Part shown: piece by piece, positions 1 to 5,649 of the stretch
Position numbering within the stretch: the first letter of the stretch is position 1
Layout: each line of letters opens with the position of its first letter
NCBI GenBank assembly: GCA_007135845.1
Contig: SLIC01000206.1
Location: forward strand, 1-5,917
Length of the DNA stretch: 5,917 nucleotides
Source: Candidatus Brevefilum sp.
GTDB lineage: Bacteria > Chloroflexota > Anaerolineae > Anaerolineales > Anaerolineaceae
Direction of reading: 5' to 3'
Notes under the pieces: generated by a model
Told to the model about the DNA's origin: nothing
What the model saw: the letters and a program-made list of their open reading frames with translations, nothing else
Databases searched by the model: none
Position numbers and translations under genes: made by a program

Positions 1-140
1 ACCACAGTAACATGATTGGTCACGCCGATTAACTATGGACAATCAACGTCCCATCAAAATAATCATGACCTTTGAACCTTGCTGTTATGCACCTTAGGCT
101 TTTTCTTAGAATTTTATAAGTTTCAATTCTTTGTTGCGTA

Positions 141-195
141 AGAAAGGATAAGAAAGAACCAACTGGCAGCGTAATCAGCTTTTGCCGGTTGGTTC
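141..195 (-). terminator. Probable intrinsic terminator of the lipoprotein gene
   Basis: Arms at 156-168 (GAACCAACTGGCA) and 183-195 (TGCCGGTTGGTTC) form a 13-pair stem around a 14-base loop. The one non-Watson-Crick position is C-A when read on the minus strand and U-G on the plus strand. On the minus strand the stem is followed by the pyrimidine-rich run TTTCTTATCCTTTCT (155-141), as expected for Rho-independent termination. It starts about 73 bases past the stop codon of the hydrolase gene. The tail is interrupted by A and C, so it may be only moderately efficient. No plus-strand gene ends nearby, so the minus-strand reading is preferred. Confidence 0.6.
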
Positions 196-268
196 CATTT
201 TCCTAATAGCACGTGATCTTCATTAACAGTAAATCAGCGAAAGAAGCCTTTCTCAGTATTACATCTAA

Positions 269-2023
269 TTATCGGACGAATTCAATGTCGCTGATAAAGA
301 GTGATCCGCTTGCTGTTTGATCAAACAATAGAACAACTTCGCTCAATTGAGCCAGGTTAACGCCTTCAAAACCACTTAACGGTATCCTGATTGAAATCAG
401 CGGGACACGTCCGGTGAACAGGCCATCTTCAAAAACCATGTCCTCCTCGACATAACCTGCCGGGAAACGAAGAGCAGGCTCATCTTCCTGTGTTTGGATG
501 TCAAATGTATTTCCCTGATTATCAACCAGTTGAATAGTGAAAGCCTGAACGGCACCGTCAAGATTAAGATCAGACATTGGATCGAGCGCTGCCCGTAAGC
601 TGATCGATGAGTACTGGCTAACATCGAAATCTCCAGGTAGTGTGAAACGCAACTGCGCCTCTAGCTGTGCCCAGGATACCACGATCATGGCTGGATTTGC
701 AGGTATCACTATGTTCACCCGTTTACAGGGCTCGCTGCCTGGCTTTACAAATGGGGTGTAATAACCCTCAACACAATAGAAGGTGAACACATCTTCAGCA
801 AACACACTACCTCCAACCAGGTTCGTTTTTAGCTCATCTTCGCTGGCAGGAATCAGGATTGGAAGGCGATCAGACCCAGGTGCCAACCCTGCCAGGCGAG
901 TTGATAGGCCAAACATCTCATCCTTTGCCATGGATTGCATATCCATTCCTATTGTGTCACTTGCGCCTGGTTCATCTGTAAAAATGTTTTTCAAAAATGC
1001 CAACGTGTAATCTCGTAAAAAACCCTGCTGTGTTTCCGGCTCTAATATCGGGTCGCAATCGGGCCTGCCTTGCCGCATAAAGGCATCATCATCCAAAATC
1101 TGGTTAAAATAATTATGGTTGCCATACGCCAACCAGACCGATGACGCCCATGTGCCATGCTGCGATTTAAGCCTGGCCTGTTCATAATACATTTGACCAT
1201 CCTGGTTGGATACATCCATATCACAGGAGGGTAAGATCACCGACAATGGTAATTCAATCACTTCTGATCCAGCAAAATTAGCAGATGGGGCAATCATAAT
1301 CAAGCCATGAACTGGTCCATATCCCACAGTTGTCAAGGCATCCGGTTTATCCAGTCCCATCAGATCGATCAACCAGTAAGCGCCTTCTCCGCCCTGGGAG
1401 TGACCCATAAAAACCATTTTGCCTAAATCCACGCGTCCTTCCAGATCAACACCAAACTTATTCGTTCCTCCCCTGGTTGCATCTGCCAGTTCTGACAGAT
1501 GAAGATCAACCAATTGCTCCATCCGTTCAAAGGGCACTGGTTCGCCAAATCCAAAGGTATTTTCAGCATTGATGTTAATCGACAATGCCACATAGCCTTC
1601 TGCTGCCAAGTCCGCTACCAGGTATTCAAACCCTACATAATTACGTTGTTCAACTTCAGAGTCACATGGCCAGCGATCAACCTCATCACCTTCAGGAACA
1701 GGGCAGCCAACGTGATTCCCGTGAAATATGACAACGACTGGGTAAGGCCCATCATCACCAGTCGGAACGGCAATAATTCCGTTCAGGCGCACTGGCATAT
1801 TATAAAAACGGCTGTCCTCTGAAAACATCGATTGAGTGAGGGTTGTTTCGCCCAGGTTATAAGCCACCACAGCCGGTAAGTCTTGCGATGGGGCATCCGG
1901 TTCTGTCTCAGGCGTAGAAACAGCATCTGGTGGTATGGATGTATCCTCATTTGAAGGTGTTCCGGGTGTGACACAACCTAAAAGCAGGAGGGAAAGGGCG
2001 AAGAGCATAATTATTTTTTTCAT
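269..2023 (-). CDS. Lipid-anchored alpha/beta hydrolase (putative esterase) with C-terminal beta-sandwich domain
   Basis: This is a predicted surface serine esterase of 584 residues. Residues 1-16 are a short lipoprotein signal peptide ending in LLLLG, with Cys17 as the lipidated residue. Residues 18-50 form a Pro/Thr/Glu/Asp-rich linker. The alpha/beta hydrolase fold spans about 55-350: oxyanion motif HGNH (101-104), nucleophile elbow GHSQGG with Ser209, probable acid Asp270 (in CDMDV; Asp268 is the alternative) and catalytic His303 in GNHNYFN. Residues about 400-584 look like a beta-sandwich or carbohydrate-binding-like domain, ending in a strand pattern rich in V, L, F and I. Six cysteines besides Cys17 fall in three likely pairs (107/120, 267/323, 417/433), which fits an extracytoplasmic protein. 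The start is supported by TGAGGT just upstream and by the signal peptide beginning immediately. The enzyme class is known for polyester, lipid-ester and dienelactone hydrolases. The substrate cannot be read from the sequence. No partner gene lies nearby. Confidence 0.9.
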   Translation of the reverse strand: MKKIIMLFALSLLLLGCVTPGTPSNEDTSIPPDAVSTPETEPDAPSQDLPAVVAYNLGETTLTQSMFSEDSRFYNMPVRLNGIIAVPTGDDGPYPVVVIFHGNHVGCPVPEGDEVDRWPCDSEVEQRNYVGFEYLVADLAAEGYVALSININAENTFGFGEPVPFERMEQLVDLHLSELADATRGGTNKFGVDLEGRVDLGKMVFMGHSQGGEGAYWLIDLMGLDKPDALTTVGYGPVHGLIMIAPSANFAGSEVIELPLSVILPSCDMDVSNQDGQMYYEQARLKSQHGTWASSVWLAYGNHNYFNQILDDDAFMRQGRPDCDPILEPETQQGFLRDYTLAFLKNIFTDEPGASDTIGMDMQSMAKDEMFGLSTRLAGLAPGSDRLPILIPASEDELKTNLVGGSVFAEDVFTFYCVEGYYTPFVKPGSEPCKRVNIVIPANPAMIVVSWAQLEAQLRFTLPGDFDVSQYSSISLRAALDPMSDLNLDGAVQAFTIQLVDNQGNTFDIQTQEDEPALRFPAGYVEEDMVFEDGLFTGRVPLISIRIPLSGFEGVNLAQLSEVVLLFDQTASGSLFISDIEFVR

Positions 2024-2027
2024 GCAT

Positions 2028-2033
2028 ACCTCA
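2028..2033 (-). promoter_or_regulatory. Ribosome binding site of the lipoprotein gene
   Basis: The minus strand reads TGAGGTATGCATG. GAGG lies five bases ahead of the ATG at 2023-2021. A second ATG two bases further upstream is out of frame, and the first in-frame stop (TGA) is five codons upstream. The chosen start is therefore the only ATG available that keeps the whole signal peptide. Confidence 0.6.
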
Positions 2034-2102
2034 ATTCATGATAACGTGTGTTGAACAACAATACATATTTCCTGTAATTTCGTCTTCCGACAATCAGATT
2101 AC

Positions 2103-2127
2103 TAGGTTAAATCAATCGATTGACCTA
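2103..2127. promoter_or_regulatory. Dyad operator candidate upstream of the lipoprotein gene
   Basis: Two overlapping symmetries occur here. TCAATCGATTGA (2112-2123) is a perfect 12-base palindrome. TAGGTTAAA (2103-2111) pairs imperfectly (7 of 9) with ATTGACCTA (2119-2127), with TAGGT/ACCTA exact. The element lies about 80-104 bases upstream of the lipoprotein start codon, where a regulator could act. A near copy occurs upstream of the P-loop gene. Binding by a dimeric regulator is inferred only from the symmetry. Confidence 0.35.
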
Positions 2128-2456
2128 AGATCTTTGGGTTTTTTGTCTAAATGTCCCAATAAGGTCTATTAAATGAATATATACACTTAACAGGAATTTG
2201 AGTAGTGTAATGCGTTGAAAAATCAGTCAACAAAACAATTAAAAAGCGAAGGGACTATCATCATTTGTTGAGCAATCACTCAGGGAACAATATGGAAATA
2301 TATTCGGAAATCGGTCAGTATATTACTGCTTCATCGAAAAATAAAAGTAGGCTGTATCTAACCTTAAATTTCCTGATGAACTTCCTCAGAAACTAAAGGA
2401 TATCGTTTTAATAATCTGATCGAAATTATGATTTAAGGCAGAATTGCAACCAAATT

Positions 2457-3098
2457 TCATTGCAATCGAAAGTGTACAGTCCCTAAATCGAAAATTTTTT
2501 CAGGGTTCGTCGATTCATCGACAATGATCGTTTGGTATTCACATGCTTTGACTTGCTGGAGAATTCCAAGCCCGCATTGATGATCCCGCTCCATCCAGTT
2601 CGCAAAGGCCTGATCGGGATCCCGACAGGAATCAAGGATGGGCTGTATCCATTCACGTTGAGAGTAATAAGCAATCTGAAAGGCTTTATCTGGCACCAGG
2701 AACAACGCCCGGTTGAATGGAACGCCCCATGCATGAACCAGTTCTGGAAGAAATGCGATCCCTTCCATAATGATCGGACCCTGATCACAATATCCCAAGA
2801 GATCTTCCAAGATCATGGGAAACTGTTCGGTGTAATAAGCAAACACATCGGCAACCTGGACATTAACCGGTTGTGACCAGATCTCATCCCAGGACATGGT
2901 TGCGTATGCTGACATGATTGGCTGTAACTGTGGGTCCGCCTGGTTCAGATGCCGCCACATGTGATTATCAGCTTTATAATACGGCAGATGATAAGCACTC
3001 GCTAACCTTTCAGCCAGTGTGCTTTTACCGCTGCATGGAGAACCACCCAAAACAAAGCTGCTAGAAAACAGGGCAGCAAGCAATTGTTGATCATTCAT
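2457..3098 (-). CDS. P-loop NTPase, kinase-like protein of unknown substrate
   Basis: This 213-residue cytoplasmic protein resembles nucleoside and adenylate-type kinases. Walker A is GSPCSGKS at residues 19-26, with Lys25 and Ser26/Thr27 as phosphate and Mg ligands. Asp44 in YKADNHM sits where small kinases of this superfamily often keep a substrate-contacting acidic residue. IIMEG (109-113) is a buried strand ending in Glu-Gly, typical of the central sheet. Arg148 (YYSQREW) and Arg171 (NWMERDH) are candidate lid arginines. The motifs SWDEIW (69-74) and FANWMERD (165-172) match a conserved protein group I recall from Chloroflexota and some Firmicutes that has no assigned function. The Walker A is close to the N-terminus and the C-terminus ends after a last strand, so it looks full length. 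The ribosome binding site is weak: GAAG only two bases ahead of the ATG. Shikimate, gluconate or adenylate kinase identity is not supported. Confidence 0.85.
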   Translation of the reverse strand: MNDQQLLAALFSSSFVLGGSPCSGKSTLAERLASAYHLPYYKADNHMWRHLNQADPQLQPIMSAYATMSWDEIWSQPVNVQVADVFAYYTEQFPMILEDLLGYCDQGPIIMEGIAFLPELVHAWGVPFNRALFLVPDKAFQIAYYSQREWIQPILDSCRDPDQAFANWMERDHQCGLGILQQVKACEYQTIIVDESTNPEKIFDLGTVHFRLQ

Positions 3099-3117
3099 AT
3101 CTTCTTTAACACTGCTT

Positions 3118-3148
3118 CTTATAGATTACGACACAAGAATTCAGTCAT
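3118..3148 (-). promoter_or_regulatory. Weak promoter candidate for the P-loop gene
   Basis: On the minus strand TATAAG (3123-3118) matches the -10 consensus at five of six bases. The best upstream hexamer, ATGACT (3148-3143), matches TTGACA at four of six but with a long 19-base spacer. Transcription would start near 3111, leaving a leader of only about 13 bases. The dyad at 3157-3172 would lie just upstream of the -35 box. Confidence 0.25.
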
Positions 3149-3156
3149 TATTTATC

Positions 3157-3172
3157 AATCAATCCGATTGAT
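3157..3172. promoter_or_regulatory. Dyad operator candidate upstream of the P-loop gene
   Basis: ATCAAT (3158-3163), CCG and ATTGAT (3167-3172) form a 6-3-6 inverted repeat, 60-74 bases ahead of the start codon. The stretch AATCAATCCGATTGA (3157-3171) equals AATCAATCGATTGA at 2110-2123 except for one extra C in the centre. The extra base changes the spacing between half-sites, which weakens the case that one dimer binds both. Confidence 0.35.
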
Positions 3173-3233
3173 GTGTTTTATTCCAACGTCTGAATTTTTA
3201 ATACACGGTTTTCTCACCAGAAAAACTGATTCT

Positions 3234-4400
3234 TCACACACCTGCCTCAGCAACAGCCTGCAGGATTTTGGGCATAAAGCGGAAGGGCACTGCCCCGGCA
3301 CTGAGCTGATTGACAGTCCCTGCCAGCAAGAGGTCCAGCTCTTCGCAGTAGAACAGCCACGATCCGGTTGCGCCGGAGTGCCCCACCACCGCTGGTACCG
3401 ACTTGAAGGGTGAAAACAACCGGGGAATCTTGAAGCGCATCATGCCCAGACCGTATTCAATCGGCCATCCCGGTGAAAGCCTGACCGGGTTCAGTGAAAA
3501 CCCAAAAGTATTCCAATGCGCCATCATTAAGTCCAATGTTGCTGGATTGTCAAACACCTCACCTTGCATCAAAGCTCGCATAAAGCGCAGCTGATCATCC
3601 AGTGTGCTGATTACATCCCCAAAGGAGCGCAACGCCAGAGGGATGTGAGCGGGTTGAGCATCCACCCATAAAGCGGCAGGTTCAGGTACATCCATTCGAG
3701 TGCCTGGATGATACGTTTCCTCTAATCCTAAAGGCTGGTACATGTACATTGTAAAGGCTTCGTGCAACGAGCCATCCGTCACCGCCATGATCATGGCAAT
3801 CAGCAGCTGGAAGTTGGTATCACAGTAGCGCACCTTTTGTTTCGGTGCATCCAGTGGCTGGGGAGGGAAAGGGGCCGGGAGGTCACGGATAAAATCGAGG
3901 ATGTCTTCGATCGTAAAGGCATGATCCGCCTCCAGGATCCTTTCGACAAAGCTTTGTCCGCCCTTGGGATAGTCTTCCAGGTATTCAGGCAAGCCAGAAC
4001 TGTGGCTTAACAGGTGCCGCACGGTGATCGTTTCAACCGCATCAACTGCCTTAAGCCGGCGCAATTTATCGGTCACCTGTTCCGGGAGATAGGCCGTGAC
4101 CGGTTGATCCAGCTGGATCAGGCCGTGTTCATGCAGCTTCAATACGGTACTGGCGATGTAGAGCTTGGTCACACTGGCAATAATATACGGTGTATCTACA
4201 TGCAGCGGTGTACCATCCGGCTGGGCATCGCCTGTTGCGCCGTACCAAGAGAATGACTTATCCATCTTTTCCACAGCCATGATGGCATTGGGAATGTTCT
4301 TCATTGCGGCCATCTCATGTAAGATCGCCTCCAATTGATCAGCAAGCGCTTCAGATCCTGCGCTTGAACGAGAGTTGTGTTCTGAGTTATATTGAGACAT
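3234..4400 (-). CDS. Beta-lactamase-related serine hydrolase (class C / PBP-like fold)
   Basis: This 388-residue protein belongs to the beta-lactamase family (serine beta-lactamase / penicillin-binding fold) that also includes esterase EstB, D-aminopeptidases and 6-aminohexanoate-dimer hydrolase. The active-site motif is SVTK, with nucleophile Ser76 and general base Lys79. The second motif is Tyr192-Cys-Asp in place of the usual Tyr-Ser/Ala-Asn. The third is HSG (341-343), replacing Lys-Thr-Gly. LLSHSSGLPEY (130-140) and EYGLGM (315-320) are further family landmarks. There is no signal peptide or membrane segment, so it should be cytoplasmic, which argues against antibiotic resistance or wall synthesis. 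The start is set at 4400 because GGAGG lies five bases ahead of it. An in-frame ATG four codons earlier has no ribosome binding site and itself overlaps this one. The substrate is unknown; an esterase or amide hydrolase is most likely. It has its own promoter and is not in an operon. Confidence 0.9.
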   Translation of the reverse strand: MSQYNSEHNSRSSAGSEALADQLEAILHEMAAMKNIPNAIMAVEKMDKSFSWYGATGDAQPDGTPLHVDTPYIIASVTKLYIASTVLKLHEHGLIQLDQPVTAYLPEQVTDKLRRLKAVDAVETITVRHLLSHSSGLPEYLEDYPKGGQSFVERILEADHAFTIEDILDFIRDLPAPFPPQPLDAPKQKVRYCDTNFQLLIAMIMAVTDGSLHEAFTMYMYQPLGLEETYHPGTRMDVPEPAALWVDAQPAHIPLALRSFGDVISTLDDQLRFMRALMQGEVFDNPATLDLMMAHWNTFGFSLNPVRLSPGWPIEYGLGMMRFKIPRLFSPFKSVPAVVGHSGATGSWLFYCEELDLLLAGTVNQLSAGAVPFRFMPKILQAVAEAGV

Positions 4401-4410
4401 ACCTACCTCC
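4401..4410 (-). promoter_or_regulatory. Strong ribosome binding site deciding the serine hydrolase start
   Basis: The minus strand reads GGAGGTAGGTATG. GGAGG is an ideal Shine-Dalgarno sequence five bases from the ATG at 4400-4398. The upstream in-frame ATG (4412-4410) runs into this site and is preceded by TTTATTCCTTC, which has no Shine-Dalgarno character, so the longer 392-codon reading is unlikely. Confidence 0.75.
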
Positions 4411-4448
4411 ATGAAGGAATAAATTCAAACATTCAACAAACCAGAAAA

Positions 4449-4477
4449 TTAATACAATAATAGACAAAATGTGTCAT
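4449..4477 (-). promoter_or_regulatory. Promoter candidate for the serine hydrolase gene
   Basis: On the minus strand -35 ATGACA (4477-4472; five of six matches to TTGACA) is followed after exactly 17 bases by -10 TATTAA (4454-4449; four of six matches to TATAAT). The predicted transcription start is near 4442, giving a leader of about 40 bases before the start codon. The surrounding DNA is very AT-rich, so chance matches are likely, but the spacing is ideal. Confidence 0.45.
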
Positions 4478-4632
4478 TACTGGGTTCTTCAAAACGTCAA
4501 ACAACCTGAGTAGTGCCAGAATGTGACACAACTATTTTCCAGGGTTGTGGTGAAATCTGCATCGGTGAGAATTATACTCGTACATTGCGCTGTACACATT
4601 ATTCAGGTGAGAGCATTGCTTCACTACAACCG

Positions 4633-5649
4633 CTATCCCTCATCTGGCAGGATCACATCACCTGTTCGTTCGAAATGTTCAAAAACCGGGATATGGCGTT
4701 CGATCATATTCCCCAGGTGTTCGGGCTCATGACGGGCCACCCAGTTGATCATCCACAGCATGCGCCCGATTTGAAATGGTTCAATGCGAGCTGCTGGCCA
4801 GGTAAGCAGCGATTCATACCCGCGCTGAAAGGCCCCCAGCAGCGCTGGATAGCGTTCCACCCCCACTGTCTCGAGCAGGTCGAGCATCGCCATGGCAATA
4901 TCATGGGGGCGGTAGCCCCACACCGTGTCTTCAAAATCAAATGGGTACAGCACCCCTCGCTGGACCTTAATGTTATCGTGCCATAAGTCGCAGTGGATCA
5001 CCCGCAGGTCATCACGATCCAACGCCTGGTAAGCCGCTTCGACATGCTCAATCATGCGCATATTCCAATTCTGCTGGGGCGGGGATAGCGTTACAGAAAG
5101 ATTTCCTGGACTGACACCCTGGCCTGAGATTAAATCTGGTTCGCCTCGCGACAGCCAATGTTCAAATCGGCGCTGTGTGAAGTTTTTCGGAGGGTCCCAA
5201 GTCTTACCATGAAAGTGCAGCTGGGCAAACAACTGCCCCATCCTACTCAGGTTTTCTTCCGTCAGGTAATGACCCAGCAGGCGTCCGGGCAGCCACCGCA
5301 TCAGCGTCATATACCAGCGGTCAGGCACATACGGCACAGCGATATCCAGCACCAGCTCCCCTGAACGGGTCGGGAGGATTTCCGGCACCGGGACAGTCGT
5401 GTCACGGCTGAGGGCGTTCACCCACAATGCCTCGGATTGCAGATCTGTCAGCGTGCGCCAGCCCGGGTAAGCCAGCCGCAGCATGAAACACTCGTCCTGC
5501 GCCGTTGTCACCCGGTAGAGCAGGTTGGTCTCAAACCCGTGGTAGCTGAGTTGTGGATCCTCGAGATCATAGTGGGACAGGCCAACCTGTGCCAACTGCC
5601 GTAAGCGCCGCAGTTTGCCATGGTTTGTTAAAGTTTGAAATGGCTGCAT
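4633..5649 (-). CDS. Phosphotransferase of the aminoglycoside phosphotransferase / homoserine kinase family
   Basis: This 338-residue cytoplasmic protein has the small-molecule kinase fold related to protein kinases (APH family). The N-lobe runs to about residue 118: LLYRV (43-47) and FMLRL (55-59) are beta strands, and Glu73 in LQSEALWV is the expected alpha-C glutamate. Arg58 occupies the place where many members have Lys, as is common in homoserine-kinase-type relatives. The catalytic loop is HCDLWHDN (219-226), with base Asp221 and metal ligand Asn226. The metal-binding Asp238 follows in PFDFED (the DFG-like site), and then YRPHDIAMA (246-254), typical of the family. Length and both metal motifs indicate an active enzyme. 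The substrate is not determinable: an amino alcohol, a sugar, an aminoglycoside or a cell metabolite are all possible, and nothing nearby suggests antibiotic resistance. AAAGGA lies 14 bases before the ATG, unusually far. The gene looks richer in GC than its neighbours. Confidence 0.9.
   Translation of the reverse strand: MQPFQTLTNHGKLRRLRQLAQVGLSHYDLEDPQLSYHGFETNLLYRVTTAQDECFMLRLAYPGWRTLTDLQSEALWVNALSRDTTVPVPEILPTRSGELVLDIAVPYVPDRWYMTLMRWLPGRLLGHYLTEENLSRMGQLFAQLHFHGKTWDPPKNFTQRRFEHWLSRGEPDLISGQGVSPGNLSVTLSPPQQNWNMRMIEHVEAAYQALDRDDLRVIHCDLWHDNIKVQRGVLYPFDFEDTVWGYRPHDIAMAMLDLLETVGVERYPALLGAFQRGYESLLTWPAARIEPFQIGRMLWMINWVARHEPEHLGNMIERHIPVFEHFERTGDVILPDEG

Larger units (their letters stand above)
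2024..2456. other. 433-base AT-rich intergenic region
   Basis: No supported gene lies here on either strand. It contains the ribosome binding site of the lipoprotein gene, a dyad at 2103-2127, and a small inverted repeat GTTGA-N8-TCAAC at 2214-2231. It also contains a plus-strand stretch at 2211-2419 that reads like a frameshifted short ORF (see findings). I could not find a convincing -35/-10 pair for the lipoprotein gene. The best hexamers on the minus strand (TTGTCG, then AAATAT after 17 bases) match the consensus poorly. I also see no clear terminator behind the P-loop gene. TTGCAAT occurs twice, 16 bases apart, around that gene's stop codon. Confidence 0.6.

Noticed and set aside
29..205. 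Minus-strand open stretch between TAG (203-205) and TAA (29-31), including the protein-like words FKGHDYFDGTLIVHS
   Set aside because: It contains no ATG, lacks a ribosome binding site, and runs straight through the terminator hairpin at 156-195. It is about 57 codons, a length chance can give in AT-rich DNA.
2014..2020. Run of seven A residues (minus strand) just after the lipoprotein start codon, as a possible phase-variable slippage site
   Set aside because: Lys-Lys-Ile openings normally produce such runs in signal peptides, and seven bases is short for programmed switching.
2532..2876. 114-codon plus-strand ORF opposite the P-loop gene
   Set aside because: It lies wholly inside the antisense of a conserved protein and shows no ribosome binding site or family motif.
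3208..3228. Hairpin GTTTTTCT / AGAAAAC as a terminator behind the serine hydrolase gene
   Set aside because: The stem is almost all A-T with a bulge, and no U-tract follows on the minus strand.
4513..4986. 157-codon plus-strand ORF opposite the phosphotransferase gene
   Set aside because: It is antisense to a well-supported gene that contains catalytic motifs. Its composition looks like a codon-complement shadow and it has no recognisable domain.
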